Source of the DNA: Chloroflexota bacterium
GTDB lineage: Bacteria; Chloroflexota; Limnocylindria; Limnocylindrales; CSP1-4
Assembly (NCBI GenBank): GCA_021812735.1
Contig: JAKAMV010000001.1
Coordinates: 1 to 50,499 of the forward strand
DNA length: 50,499 nt
Direction: 5' to 3'
In this document: in pieces, positions 25,798 to 35,244 of the stretch
How the letters are laid out: every line of letters begins with the position of its first letter
Numbering within the stretch: the first letter of the stretch is position 1
Position numbers and translations under genes: made by a program
Notes under the pieces: generated by a model
The model's input: only the letters and a program-made list of their open reading frames with translations
Database searches by the model: none
Told to the model about the DNA's origin: nothing

Positions 25798-27587
25798 TCA
25801 TGCCGTCTCGTCGAGCCGGGCGACGCGGCCCCGGACCCTCCGGAGCGGGACGATCGCGGCCCACAGCGCCGCGGTCGAGCCGAGGACCAGCCCGACGAGG
25901 TGGCCCTCGACGAGCGGCAGGCCGAGCAGGCTCGCCAGCGCGATCGGCCCGACGAACAGGCCGAAGGCCAGCGGGATGTAGAGCATCGCGACCAGCTGTC
26001 CCACGCAGCCCATGGCCCCGCCGCCCATCTGGCGCGGGTCGTCCCAGGTGAAGTTCGCGCTCAGGACGCCGAACGCCAGGAGGATGCCGGTCATCCCGGC
26101 GAGGCACAGCGCCGATGCGGCGAGGCTGTAGGCGAAGGCGGCGAGGCTCATCTCGCGCACGATCGCGATCGCGACCGTGAACGCGGCCGCGAGCAGGAGG
26201 ACGGGCAGGTACGCCACGGCGAACTTCGCCACCAGGAGCTGGCTCGTGCGCACCGGTGCCGCCTTGACGAGCCAGTACGACCGGCCCTCGCGCGAGAACG
26301 ACGTGCTGGCCAGCCGGGCGAGCAGCATCGAGCCGACGAACAGCGACAGGCCCACGCCGCTGTACGAGAGGACGAGGCGCAGCGGCTCGGCGAGGTCGCC
26401 GGCGGCGGGGCCGCCCGGCGAGGGGCCGCCCGGCGAGGAGCCGCCGCGGAACAGCAGGAGCGTGTAGGCCACGCCCATGATCAGGGGCGTGACCAGCTGG
26501 GAGAGGTTCCGCAGGTCTCGGCGGAGCGTGAGCGCGTCGCGCCAGAGCAGGCCCCAGACGGGCGGCGACACCAGGCGCGCCAGCCGAGGCCGGGTCGTAT
26601 CTGCCGAGGCGCCCGCGCTGGGCGTCCGGGTCCGCCGGGACCTGGCCGTGCGCCCGATCGCCTGCATCCCGGCCCACCCCGAGTAGTACCAGCGCTCGGC
26701 CGTCAGCACGGCCAGCCAGAAGGCGGCGCACCCCGCGCCGATCACCAGGGCGACCAAGGGCAGGCCCGGCAGCCAGTGGCCCTCGCCCAGCTCGACCAGG
26801 CCCCGTCCGGCCCAGTTGAGCGGGAGCCAGGGCGTGCTCGCGACCAGGAGCATGCCGCTGATCTGGGACCTGGAGACGGAGCCGCCATCGCCTCCCAGCG
26901 CATGGCTCAGATTGACCGCCTGCGAGAGGCCCACCGCGACGATCGCGCCGACGAAGGCGAGGATCTCCGCGGCCCGGCGCGGCGGCATGACGCGGACCAC
27001 CAGCATGACCAGCAGCGACGACAGGCCGGCGGCGGCGAGGGTGAGCACGGCCATCACCAAAAGGAGTAGCGGGTAGTAGAGGGGCGTGTAGCCGCCGGAC
27101 AGCCCGAGGCCGACGAGCACCGGCAGCCCGAACAGGCTGATGAGGGCGAGCACCGGGACCACCGTCTGGACGACCTTGGCGATGAACACCGCCCGGATGG
27201 GCACGGGCGTGGCCAGCAGGAAGTCCATGTCCCCGGTCAGGTACAGGCCCTGGAGCAGCCCGCCGAAGCTGGTGAGCAGGATCGCGAAGAACAGCCCCGT
27301 CAGGATCAGGACCGGGATGGAGGCAAGGACCGGCGCGGTGTCGGTCCCGAGGTCGTGCGCGAGCCCGGGCGAGCGCAGGAAGTCCAGCAGCCGCCAGCTC
27401 GCCGCCAGCAGGAAAACGGCAAGCGCGAGCAGCAGCAGCGCTCCGATGGCCGTGCCGATCCGGGCGCGCCCGGTCGCACGGCGAATGCCGCTCAACGCGA
27501 TCCGGATCCGCAGCCGCAGGAGCTTGCGGACGGCCGGCAGGACCCGCCCGTCGGGGGCCCGCTCCGCCGGCATCTGGGCGAGCGTGC

Positions 27588-27591
<4 letters not shown>
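25798..27591 (-). CDS. ABC-2-type exporter permease
   Basis: This 597-residue integral membrane protein has about twelve hydrophobic segments in two groups of six, split by an Arg-rich cytosolic loop near residue 310-330. It is thus a fused or double-length permease. No family-specific motif reveals the substrate. A Gly/Ser/Pro linker (GGSSPGGPSPGGP) in the second half is encoded by a 15-base tandem repeat. ATG 27591 overlaps the stop of the ATPase gene as ATGA, so the two form one transporter. The reading frame upstream (to 27750) lies inside the ATPase gene and is not used. Confidence 0.85.
26407..26436. repeat. 15-base tandem repeat inside the ABC permease gene
   Basis: The unit GGGGCCGCCCGGCGA occurs twice head to tail (26407-26421 and 26422-26436), and a degenerate third copy follows. 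It keeps the reading frame and encodes a Pro/Gly linker, so it could vary in copy number without breaking the gene. Confidence 0.7.
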
Positions 27592-28355
<764 letters not shown>

Positions 28356-28454
28356 CGGGTCTCCTGTCGGCACGGGGGCGCTTCGTGATCCTATGCCTGA
28401 CAACTCGGTCGCCGCGACCGCGTCCAGGGCGACGCAGGCGCACCCGGAGGCGGC

Positions 28455-29318
28455 TCAGCGCCCGCCCGGGAGCGGCCCGATCGCCTCCGACAGCGCGATC
28501 CACTCCCCCACCGCGACGGTCTGCGGACGCCGGTCCGGCGCGATGCCGACGGCGGCCAGCGCGGCGTCCACGCGCCCAGCCTCGATCGGCAGCTGGCGGC
28601 GCAGGACGTTGTGGAGCATCTTGCGCCGCTCGCGGAAGCCCGCCTGCACAAGCCGCCACAGCTGGTCCTCGGCCGCGGCGTCGAGCCGGTCGTCGGTGTC
28701 GTACGGCTCGAGCACCAGCACGGCCGACTCGACCTTGGGCGCGGGCTCGAACGCCTCGCGCGGGACGCGGAAGGCCACGCGGGCCCGGGCGTGGTACTGG
28801 ACGAACACGGAGAGGTAGCTCATCTCGCCCACGGGCGCCGCGATCCGCTCGGCCACCTCGCGCTGGACCATCAGGACCAGGCGCCCGGCTCGGGGCGGCT
28901 GGCCGAGGAGCCGGTGCATGATGGGGCTCGTGATGTGGTACGGCAGGTTGGCGACCACGTCGTAGGGCGGCTCCACAAGCCGGACGAGGTCCTGGTCGAG
29001 CGCGTCGCCCTCGATCAGGCGCAGCTGGCCCGCCTCGAGCTCGGCGACGTAGGCGTCGCGCAGATACGCGGCCAGCCCGCTGTCGAGCTCCACGGCCGTG
29101 ACCGCCGCGCCGGAGGCCAGCAGGCCTCCTGTGAGGATCCCGAGGCCGGGGCCAATCTCCAGCACCGCGCGGCCCGGTCTCGGGTCCGCCTCCGCGAGAA
29201 TCCCCTCGAGCACCTCCACGTCGGCGAGGAAGTTCTGCGAGAGCCGGTGACGCGCGTGCAGGCCAGCCGACGAGAGGACCCGCCGGACATGCCGCGGGTC
29301 GAGGCGCAGGTCGCTCAC
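28455..29318 (-). CDS. rsmA: 16S rRNA (adenine1518/1519-N6)-dimethyltransferase RsmA/KsgA
   Basis: This 287-residue methyltransferase dimethylates two adenines in the 3' end of 16S rRNA during small-subunit maturation. The opening ARHRLSQNFLAD and the SAM-binding motif EIGPGLGILTG are typical, and the catalytic NLPYHITSP is intact. The C-terminal part has FRERRKMLHNVLRR. GTG 29318 overlaps the tsaD stop as GTGA. The reading frame is open for 42 more codons, all inside tsaD. Confidence 0.96.
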   Translation of the reverse strand: MSDLRLDPRHVRRVLSSAGLHARHRLSQNFLADVEVLEGILAEADPRPGRAVLEIGPGLGILTGGLLASGAAVTAVELDSGLAAYLRDAYVAELEAGQLRLIEGDALDQDLVRLVEPPYDVVANLPYHITSPIMHRLLGQPPRAGRLVLMVQREVAERIAAPVGEMSYLSVFVQYHARARVAFRVPREAFEPAPKVESAVLVLEPYDTDDRLDAAAEDQLWRLVQAGFRERRKMLHNVLRRQLPIEAGRVDAALAAVGIAPDRRPQTVAVGEWIALSEAIGPLPGGR

Positions 29319-30397
29319 GAGCTCGTCGCCGCCGGGCGCGCGAGCGGGAGCGACGGCCGGGCGTCCAGCTCCAGGCCCGCCCGCACCCCCGCGGCGAACC
29401 GCCGCGCACCTGCCGCGCCGATCATGGCGCCGTTGTCGGTGCACAGCCCGGGCCGCGGGATGACCAGCGCCAGGCCGCGCGCCTCCGCCTCGCCGCTGAT
29501 CCGGGCCCGCAGCGCGCCGTTGGCCGCGACGCCGCCGCCGAGGACGATGCCTCGCGCGCCGACCTCCTCCGCCGCGCGGATGGTCTTGGTCGTCAGGACG
29601 TCCACGACGCTGTCCTGGAAGCCCCAGGCCAACTCGGCAACGGTCGCGGCGGCCAGGTCGCCCTCGCGCCCGTCCGCGGGCAGGCCCTCGTCGGCGCGTG
29701 CCTGCGTCACGATGCGGCGGGCCGCGGTCTTGAGCCCGGAGAAGCTGACGTCATAGGTGTCGCGCAGCCAGGCCCGTGGGAAGACGCGGTCGTACGCGGT
29801 GGCCCTGGTCGCCTCGCGGGAGATGGCCGGGCCGCCCGGGTAGCCCAGGCCCAGCAGCCGGCCGACCTTGTCGAAGGCCTCGCCGGCCGCGTCGTCAACC
29901 GTGCCGCCCAGGTACCGGTAGTCGAGGTGGTCGCGCATCTCCACGAGGAAGGTGTGCCCGCCCGACACCACGAGCGCCACCAGCGGGAACGGCGGCGCGT
30001 CGTGCTCGGCCTCGCCCGGGTCCAGCAGCCAGCCCGCGTACAGGTGCCCCTCGAGATGGTTGACCGGCACCAGCGGCTTGCGGTGCGCCCAGGCGAGCGT
30101 CTTGGCGAAGTTGATCCCCACCAGCAGCGAGCCCGCCAGGCCCGGCCCGTAGGTCACCGCCACGCCGTCCACGTCGCGCATCGTCACGCCGGCAGTGGCC
30201 AGCGCCTCGTCGAGGACCGGCACGATCCAGCGCAGGTGGGCACGGGCCGCGACCTCGGGGACGATCCCGCCGCTGGGCGCGTGGAGTGCCACCTGGCTCG
30301 CCACCACGTTGGCATGGATGCGACGGCCGTCCTCGACCAGGGCGATGCCCGTCTCGTCGCAGGACGACTCGACGGCCAGCAGGAGCGGCCCGCTCAC
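29315..30397 (-). CDS. tsaD: tRNA N6-threonylcarbamoyladenosine transferase TsaD
   Basis: This 360-residue ASKHA-fold protein moves threonylcarbamoyl to A37 of ANN-decoding tRNAs. It starts LLLAVESSCDETGIALVEDG. The metal site HxxxH is NHLEGH, with His113 and His117. Also seen are VVSGGHTFL, GTVDDAAGEAFDKVG and the C-terminal GGGVAANGALR. Length is typical. GTG 30397 overlaps the rimI stop, and the tsaD stop overlaps rsmA. TsaB and TsaE are encoded in the same operon, while the TsaC partner must be elsewhere. Confidence 0.97.
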   Translation of the reverse strand: MSGPLLLAVESSCDETGIALVEDGRRIHANVVASQVALHAPSGGIVPEVAARAHLRWIVPVLDEALATAGVTMRDVDGVAVTYGPGLAGSLLVGINFAKTLAWAHRKPLVPVNHLEGHLYAGWLLDPGEAEHDAPPFPLVALVVSGGHTFLVEMRDHLDYRYLGGTVDDAAGEAFDKVGRLLGLGYPGGPAISREATRATAYDRVFPRAWLRDTYDVSFSGLKTAARRIVTQARADEGLPADGREGDLAAATVAELAWGFQDSVVDVLTTKTIRAAEEVGARGIVLGGGVAANGALRARISGEAEARGLALVIPRPGLCTDNGAMIGAAGARRFAAGVRAGLELDARPSLPLARPAATSS

Positions 30398-30963
30398 CGG
30401 AGCGGCTCCCCGGGCGCAGGCTCGCTCGGCTCGGCGGAGGGCGCCGGGGACGCGTCGAGGGCCGTACGGAGGCGGGCGACCCGATCCCGCATCGCGGGCA
30501 GCTCCAGCGGCTCGGTGGTCATGATCAGCGCGTCCTCGTTGTTGTCGCTGTAGTAGCGCGGCCGGATGCCGACCGGCCGGAAGCCGTACTTCTCGTACAG
30601 GCGACGCGCCGGCAGGTTGGACAGACGGACCTCGAGCGTGGCCTCGCGGGCCTGGCGCTGCCGGGCGAGGTCGAGCAGCGCCAGGAGCAGCCGCTCGCCG
30701 ATGCGCCGGCGGCGGTACCGCGGGTCCACCGCGAACGTCGTGACGTGCGCCTCGTCCACCATCAGCCAGAGGCCGCCATACGCCACCACCTGCTCGCCCA
30801 TGACGGCGACCACGTACTGCGCCAGACGGTTGGTTTCGATCTCCTGGCGGTAGGCGCGCTCGGGCCAGGGCGTCGTGAACGACGCGCGCTCGATCACCTG
30901 GACGGCCGGCAGGTCCGCGATGCGCATCGGTCGGATCAGCAGGATCGGCTGCGGGTCGCTCAC
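30394..30963 (-). CDS. rimI: Ribosomal-protein-alanine N-acetyltransferase RimI
   Basis: This 189-residue GNAT acetyltransferase probably acetylates the N-terminus of ribosomal protein S18. The acetyl-CoA region reads VDPRYRRRRIGERLLLALL, and the C-terminal motif is NLPARRLYEKYGFRPVGIRPRYY. An Asn-Glu-Asp (NNEDALIM) stretch precedes the family end. About 35 extra Pro/Ala residues follow. GTG 30963 overlaps the tsaB stop as GTGA. Its place between tsaB and tsaD is the usual one for rimI. Confidence 0.92.
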   Translation of the reverse strand: MSDPQPILLIRPMRIADLPAVQVIERASFTTPWPERAYRQEIETNRLAQYVVAVMGEQVVAYGGLWLMVDEAHVTTFAVDPRYRRRRIGERLLLALLDLARQRQAREATLEVRLSNLPARRLYEKYGFRPVGIRPRYYSDNNEDALIMTTEPLELPAMRDRVARLRTALDASPAPSAEPSEPAPGEPLR

Positions 30964-31676
30964 GGCCTGGCGCCACCCGCGGCGGGTCCGGGCTCGGAGC
31001 CGCTCATCTCGACGCCCTCGTCGGGGAGCGGCATGCGTATCCCGCGCGGCAACGTCACGTATTCGGGCACGAGCGTTGCGAGGTCGTCGGTGTCGCCCGC
31101 CGCCAGGCGGGCCGCGCCAATCCGAAGCATCGCGGCCGCCAGACCGTCCACGGCGGCCTCGCCCAGCGAGACCGCCTCCTGCGGCGCCCGGCCGGCCAGG
31201 TCCACGGCCACCAGCCGCTCGTCGGCGGCCAGCCCGAGGTCCGCCCCGCCCGGCACGATCCGCGCCGCCTCCCCGAGCCGGAGCAGCACGCGGTCGTTGG
31301 GCCCGGCGGGTGCCACCAGGACGAGCCCCGAGGCGGCCGGGTCCGCGGCGCGGGCCGCATCGAGCAGGGCGAGTCCGGTGGCGATGCCCACGATCTGCAG
31401 GCCGAGCGCGTGCGCGAGGCCCTTGGCGGTGGCGATCCCGACGCGGAGGCCGGTGAACGCCCCGGGACCGGTGCCCACCGCGATCGCCCCGAGGTCCGAG
31501 AGCGTCACGTGGCGGTCCCCGAGCAGCGCGCCGGTCCGCGCCAGCAGCTCCTCGCCGTGGCGGTAGCCGGCGGTCCACCGGCGCTGCTCGATCAGGGCGC
31601 CCTCGGCGGTGCCCAGCGCCACCACGGCACGTGTCGTGGCCGTGTCGATGAGCAGGATCGGCCCGCGCTGGGTCAT
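30960..31676 (-). CDS. tsaB: tRNA t6A-modification protein TsaB
   Basis: This 238-residue ASKHA-fold protein is the catalytically inactive partner that stabilises TsaD. The start ILLIDTATTRAVVALG and the signature AVGTGPGAFTGLRVGIATAKGLA identify it. The C-terminal half is variable, as in the family. I chose ATG 31676, which overlaps the tsaE stop as ATGA; the frame open upstream lies inside tsaE. Confidence 0.95.
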   Translation of the reverse strand: MTQRGPILLIDTATTRAVVALGTAEGALIEQRRWTAGYRHGEELLARTGALLGDRHVTLSDLGAIAVGTGPGAFTGLRVGIATAKGLAHALGLQIVGIATGLALLDAARAADPAASGLVLVAPAGPNDRVLLRLGEAARIVPGGADLGLAADERLVAVDLAGRAPQEAVSLGEAAVDGLAAAMLRIGAARLAAGDTDDLATLVPEYVTLPRGIRMPLPDEGVEMSGSEPGPAAGGARP

Positions 31677-32146
31677 GCCGCCGCCTCCAGATACCGCGCG
31701 TACGCGTCCGACCCGGCCCGCAGCGTGATCCTCCGGTCCTCGTCGCCGGTCCCGTCGATGCGCACGTCGAGCCGCCCCGCGGGCAGCGCGTCGCCCAGCC
31801 GCTCGGCCCACTCCACCAGGACCACGCCCTCCAGCTGGCGCTCGTCAAGGAGCCCGCCAGCGAGCGCGTCGGCGGCGTCCGCGAGGCGGTAGAGGTCCAG
31901 GTGGAACATCGGGATCCGGCCCGCATACTCGGCCATCAGCACGAACGTGGGCGAGCTCACGACGCCATCGACGCCGAGGCCGGCCGCGAACCCCTTGGCG
32001 AACTGGGTCTTGCCCGCGCCGAGGTCGCCCACCAGGCACAGCAGATCGCCCGGGCGGGCCGCATGAGCGAGCCGCGCGGCGAGGTCACGGGTTGCCGCGG
32101 GGTCGTGCGTTTCGACGACGCGCTCGCGGAGGGCGGGGTGGGGCAT
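31673..32146 (-). CDS. tsaE: tRNA t6A-modification ATPase TsaE
   Basis: This 157-residue P-loop protein binds the TsaBD complex and drives its cycle. Walker A GDLGAGKT is at residues 40-47, followed by SSPTFVLM and the HLDLYRL motif, then VVLVEWAERLG. It is the first gene of the operon. GTG 32149 and ATG 32146 are adjacent; I prefer the ATG, which sits eight bases after a TACCCT -10 box and has no ribosome site. Confidence 0.94.
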   Translation of the reverse strand: MPHPALRERVVETHDPAATRDLAARLAHAARPGDLLCLVGDLGAGKTQFAKGFAAGLGVDGVVSSPTFVLMAEYAGRIPMFHLDLYRLADAADALAGGLLDERQLEGVVLVEWAERLGDALPAGRLDVRIDGTGDEDRRITLRAGSDAYARYLEAAA

Positions 32147-32154
32147 CACGCGGG

Positions 32155-32160
32155 AGGGTA
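32155..32160 (-). promoter_or_regulatory. -10 box for the tsaE operon, leaderless arrangement
   Basis: On the minus strand TACCCT is followed by eight bases and the tsaE ATG. No Shine-Dalgarno is present. It lies in the 57-base gap after the KOW-like gene. Confidence 0.45.
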
Positions 32161-32203
32161 GCCGAACCGCGCGACGGGTGCGACGGGACGGGCGCCCGGC
32201 ACG

Positions 32204-33232
32204 TCAGCCGAAGCGCTCGAGATCGCCAAGCGGCAGGACGACCGGGCTCGGCTCGCCGTCGAGCTGCACGCGCGCAGCCTCGAGGTGGACGCCGCCGGCG
32301 AACCGCCACAGGCCCGCCGGCTCGAGCACCCTTCCCTCGGCGCCCAGGTTGGGGCCCGACCGCACGCGGACCCAGTCGGGCGCCACCTCGGGCAGATCGA
32401 CGGCCGAGCCGTCGAACACGAGCGCCGGCGGGTCCACGAGCAGCGCGACCTCGTGGCCGGCCAGCCGCTCGAGCAGCGCCGCCAGCGGGGTCGCGATCGG
32501 GCGTCGCAGCGCACCGTCGAGGGCGAGCACGGCGAACGGCTCGGGCATGTGGAGGGCTGCCCGCTGCCGCCGCTCAGAGGCCTGGAAGTCGCGCAGGTCC
32601 TTGCCGGCGATCGCGGCCGCGATGATGCCCCGCACGCCCATGGCGCGCGCCCGGGTGAGCGCCTCCGCGTCGATCCGCGAGCCGACCACCAGGATGCTCC
32701 CGGTCCGACCCACGTCGATGCCGCCGGGACGGAGCTCGCCGAACGGGTCCGTCGCCAGCTCGAGCCGACCGCGCGAGGTCGTGCCGACCGCGAGCGTTCC
32801 GCGGAGCGCCAGGCCGGCGACCCGGATGCGGATCAGGGCGCCGGGACGGACCTCGGTGACGATCCCCGACACGGCGGACGTGATCGGCGCGCGATGGTCG
32901 CCGGTGACCAGCCGCCAGCGCGTGGCCTTGCCGGGCACGGGGCCCAGCAGCTCCCCGTCGGCCGGTCGGTCGGCGCGGTGGCGGCGGCCGGGTGCCGGGG
33001 CCCAACGGCCGCCGGCCAGGGGGCGCTCGCCCTCCGGCAGGCGCACGTCCACCTCGTCCAGCCTGCGGTCGCGCAGGTGCTCGAGCAGCAGGTCGCCCGG
33101 CATGACGGCCGCACCCGGGCCGACCAGCGGTCGGTCGCCTGGCGGCAGCGGGACGGTTGTCTCCAGACCGGCCTCGACCGGGGGCCGCCGCGGGATCTCG
33201 TCGCGCCAGTCGGGCGTCGGCTCGCCGGTCAC
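32204..33232 (-). CDS. Uncharacterised protein with C-terminal KOW-like segment, partner of the GlmL-like gene
   Basis: I do not recognise a named function for this 342-residue protein. The first ~90 residues are proline- and charge-rich. A middle part (about 105-240) shows a barrel-like stretch (HRAPITSAVSGIVTEVRPGA), a segment SILVVGSRIDAEALTRARAMGVRGIIAAAIAGKD that looks like a small alpha/beta fold, and a predicted strand pair. The last ~60 residues read VRVRSGPNLGAEGRVLE ... GVHLEAARVQLDG, which resembles a KOW motif as in NusG. GTG 33232 overlaps the stop of the GlmL-like gene as GTGA, so the two are made together. No signal peptide or membrane helix is visible. Confidence 0.75.
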   Translation of the reverse strand: MTGEPTPDWRDEIPRRPPVEAGLETTVPLPPGDRPLVGPGAAVMPGDLLLEHLRDRRLDEVDVRLPEGERPLAGGRWAPAPGRRHRADRPADGELLGPVPGKATRWRLVTGDHRAPITSAVSGIVTEVRPGALIRIRVAGLALRGTLAVGTTSRGRLELATDPFGELRPGGIDVGRTGSILVVGSRIDAEALTRARAMGVRGIIAAAIAGKDLRDFQASERRQRAALHMPEPFAVLALDGALRRPIATPLAALLERLAGHEVALLVDPPALVFDGSAVDLPEVAPDWVRVRSGPNLGAEGRVLEPAGLWRFAGGVHLEAARVQLDGEPSPVVLPLGDLERFG

Positions 33233-34836
33233 TGATCGAGCCCCGGCCACATGGGCACCTGCCATCCGGCGAGGAGCTCCCGCCGCGGCTCGAGCCGGTC
33301 CGGGAGGCGCATGGGGATGTCGCGCAGGTCCACGATCAGGCCGCCGAGGCCACCCGTCACACCGAGGTCCGCGCGCCTGGTCCGCGTGCCGACGTTCACC
33401 GGGTCGCGGAAGCGGAACTCCGCGGTCGCCCGCTCGCCGGGGGGCACGTCGATGAGATCGATGCCGCCCGGCTGGAGTTCAACCTCCGTCGGGTCGCCCG
33501 GCCCGCGCACGGCTAGCGTGCCCACGCTCCGGGACGGCCGCAGCCCGGCGACCTGCACCACCGTGCCGAGGGGCACCAGCAGGTCGTCGCGGAGATCGCC
33601 CAGGAGCCCCAGGCGAGCGTCCTCGTCCTCGAGCGTGCCGATCGGCGCCAGCACGCGGGCGTGGTCCAGGCCCAGGGCCCGCGCGCCGGGGCGCCGGACG
33701 ACATCCGCGAGGGCGAGGGCGGTGGCGGTGGCGGGCGCGGCCAGCCAGGCGCCGCCGGAGGCGATCACGATGTCGGCCGCGGGCAGGCCGTCCATGTCGG
33801 GCGTGAGCGCCAGCAGGCGTGCGGCCGCCGCCCGGGCTGCCGCCAGGCGGAGGACCGCGCCGTCGCCGGCGGCGTCGCCCCACGGGCAGGCTGCCATCTC
33901 GCGCAGGCGATCGCGCGTGCGCAGGCGATCGAGCGGGATCGGCAGCCACCGGACGATCTCGTCGAGGATCTCGTCGGTGAACGACCGGGGGAGCAACGCC
34001 GCCCGGGCGACCGAGCCCGTCCTGACCGATGCCGAGCCGCCCGGACGCCATGACGCCACGGTCCGCGAGCCGCCGGCAAGTCCGATCTCGATGACCTCCA
34101 GCCGCCGGCGAAGCACGGTCGCGAGCGAGCCGGCCGCCGTCGCGAGGGCGCGCCGACCATCGTCGCCACCGCCGCGCAGCCCGTCGAGGATGGCGCGCAG
34201 CGGCTCGCCGTCGGCGTCGGTCGCCGATGGGGCGAGGACCGTCGCGCCCGGGCGGCCCTCGCGAAAAAGGGACTCGGTGCGGCGGCCGGGCACTGCGAGA
34301 CCACCCGCCAGCACGGTGACGAGGTCGGGGCGGCGCTCGGTGGCGGCCGCCACCAGATGCCCCAGCTCGGCAATCAAGTGCCGCTCGTCCGCCGCGGGCG
34401 GCTCCGAGGCCCCCGCGAGGACCGCATCAACCCGGCCGTCGGCAAGCGATGTCGCCAGCCTCAGGATGTCGGCCCCCTGCACCACCAGGGGTCGCACCTG
34501 CCAGCCCGCCGTCTCCGCGACGGCCGCGAGCGGCCGCAGCGCGCGCTCGGTCACCGCGATGACGGCGAGTTGCGGCGGCCGGGCTGTCCGGCAGGCGAGC
34601 CGAGGGACATCGGCGGCCGACCCGGGAAGCCCGACGCCGAGCGTCTCGGCCAGGTCCGGCTCCGCTGCCGCCACGCGGCGGCGGACGCGCTCGAGCAGCG
34701 CCTCGACCGGCGTGCCGACCGGCCCGGCCGTGGAACCGAGCAGCCGATGCCGTCCGCCGGCCCGGCCGATCAGGGAGACGGCCGCGGTGGCCGTGCCGCT
34801 GTCCACGGTGGCGAGAACGCGCGACGGGGTGCTCAC
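33229..34836 (-). CDS. GlmL/MutL-like ASKHA ATPase (glutamate-mutase-accessory family)
   Basis: This 535-residue protein has an ASKHA (actin-like ATPase) layout. It opens RVLATVDSGTATAAVSLIG, a phosphate-1-like loop. A long central region has GRVDAVLAGASEP and LVTVLAGGLAVPGRRTE. A second nucleotide-fold part has AADIVIASGGAWLAAPATATALALADVVRRPGA. This matches the GlmL/MutL family, named for glutamate mutase accessory proteins in clostridia. However no mutase subunit, B12-binding domain or B12 gene is nearby, so the real client is unknown. About 130 further C-terminal residues look beta-rich and include VGTLAVRGPGDPTEVELQPGGIDLIDV. It is probably leaderless: TGCTAGGAT lies seven bases before GTG 34836. 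Confidence 0.72.
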   Translation of the reverse strand: MSTPSRVLATVDSGTATAAVSLIGRAGGRHRLLGSTAGPVGTPVEALLERVRRRVAAAEPDLAETLGVGLPGSAADVPRLACRTARPPQLAVIAVTERALRPLAAVAETAGWQVRPLVVQGADILRLATSLADGRVDAVLAGASEPPAADERHLIAELGHLVAAATERRPDLVTVLAGGLAVPGRRTESLFREGRPGATVLAPSATDADGEPLRAILDGLRGGGDDGRRALATAAGSLATVLRRRLEVIEIGLAGGSRTVASWRPGGSASVRTGSVARAALLPRSFTDEILDEIVRWLPIPLDRLRTRDRLREMAACPWGDAAGDGAVLRLAAARAAAARLLALTPDMDGLPAADIVIASGGAWLAAPATATALALADVVRRPGARALGLDHARVLAPIGTLEDEDARLGLLGDLRDDLLVPLGTVVQVAGLRPSRSVGTLAVRGPGDPTEVELQPGGIDLIDVPPGERATAEFRFRDPVNVGTRTRRADLGVTGGLGGLIVDLRDIPMRLPDRLEPRRELLAGWQVPMWPGLDQ

Positions 34837-34843
34837 CTGCCCG

Positions 34844-34852
34844 ATCCTAGCA
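34844..34852 (-). promoter_or_regulatory. Extended -10 promoter for the GlmL-like operon, leaderless arrangement
   Basis: On the minus strand TGCTAGGAT ends seven bases before GTG 34836, with no room for a Shine-Dalgarno. It shares the TGCTAGNAT pattern with the glyS promoter. Confidence 0.5.
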
Positions 34853-34910
34853 GCGACGGCGGAGACGCACCGCGCCAGGCCAGGGCGGGCACCGGGCCGC
34901 GACCGAGTCC

Positions 34911-34930
34911 GGGGCCAGCCGGGGCCAGCC
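34911..34930. repeat. 10-base direct repeat in an intergenic gap
   Basis: GGGGCCAGCC occurs twice head to tail in the 117-base gap between the small hypothetical gene and the GlmL-like gene. It could be a protein-binding site or simple GC-rich slippage. Confidence 0.4.
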
Positions 34931-34953
34931 GGCGCCCCCGGCTCGCCCCAGAG

Positions 34954-35244
34954 CTAGGCGTCCCAGTCGTCAGGCTCGTCCAGATCCTCGAGCCGGTCGA
35001 TGAGCGCCTCGATCCCGACGTCGTCCCGGAGCAGCTCGGTGGCCGACGGGGTCTCGCCGCCGAACAGCTCCCGCACCCGCGGGTCGAAGAACAGCATCGC
35101 GGGGGCGCCGAGAGGCCGGTACGGACGGCTGGCCTCGAGGAAGTGCACCGCGGGTCCGGTGAGACCTCGAAGGCGGATCTCCCGCGCGACGGCCTCCACC
35201 AGCGCCTCGCGCCGCTCGTCCACGGGCTCGGGGCTGAAGCTCAT
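34954..35244 (-). CDS. Small conserved-looking hypothetical protein
   Basis: This 96-residue acidic protein has no function I can name. It has an amphipathic N-terminal part (ALVEAVAREIRLRGLTGPAVHFLEASRPYRPLG), a hydrophobic APAMLFFDPRVRELFG stretch and a C-terminal acidic helix (IEALIDRLEDLDEPDDWDA). There is no signal peptide. ATG 35244 overlaps the macrodomain stop as ATGA, so it is the last gene of the cdaA-to-here operon and is co-translated with the macrodomain protein. Codon use looks like the neighbours. Confidence 0.72.
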   Translation of the reverse strand: MSFSPEPVDERREALVEAVAREIRLRGLTGPAVHFLEASRPYRPLGAPAMLFFDPRVRELFGGETPSATELLRDDVGIEALIDRLEDLDEPDDWDA

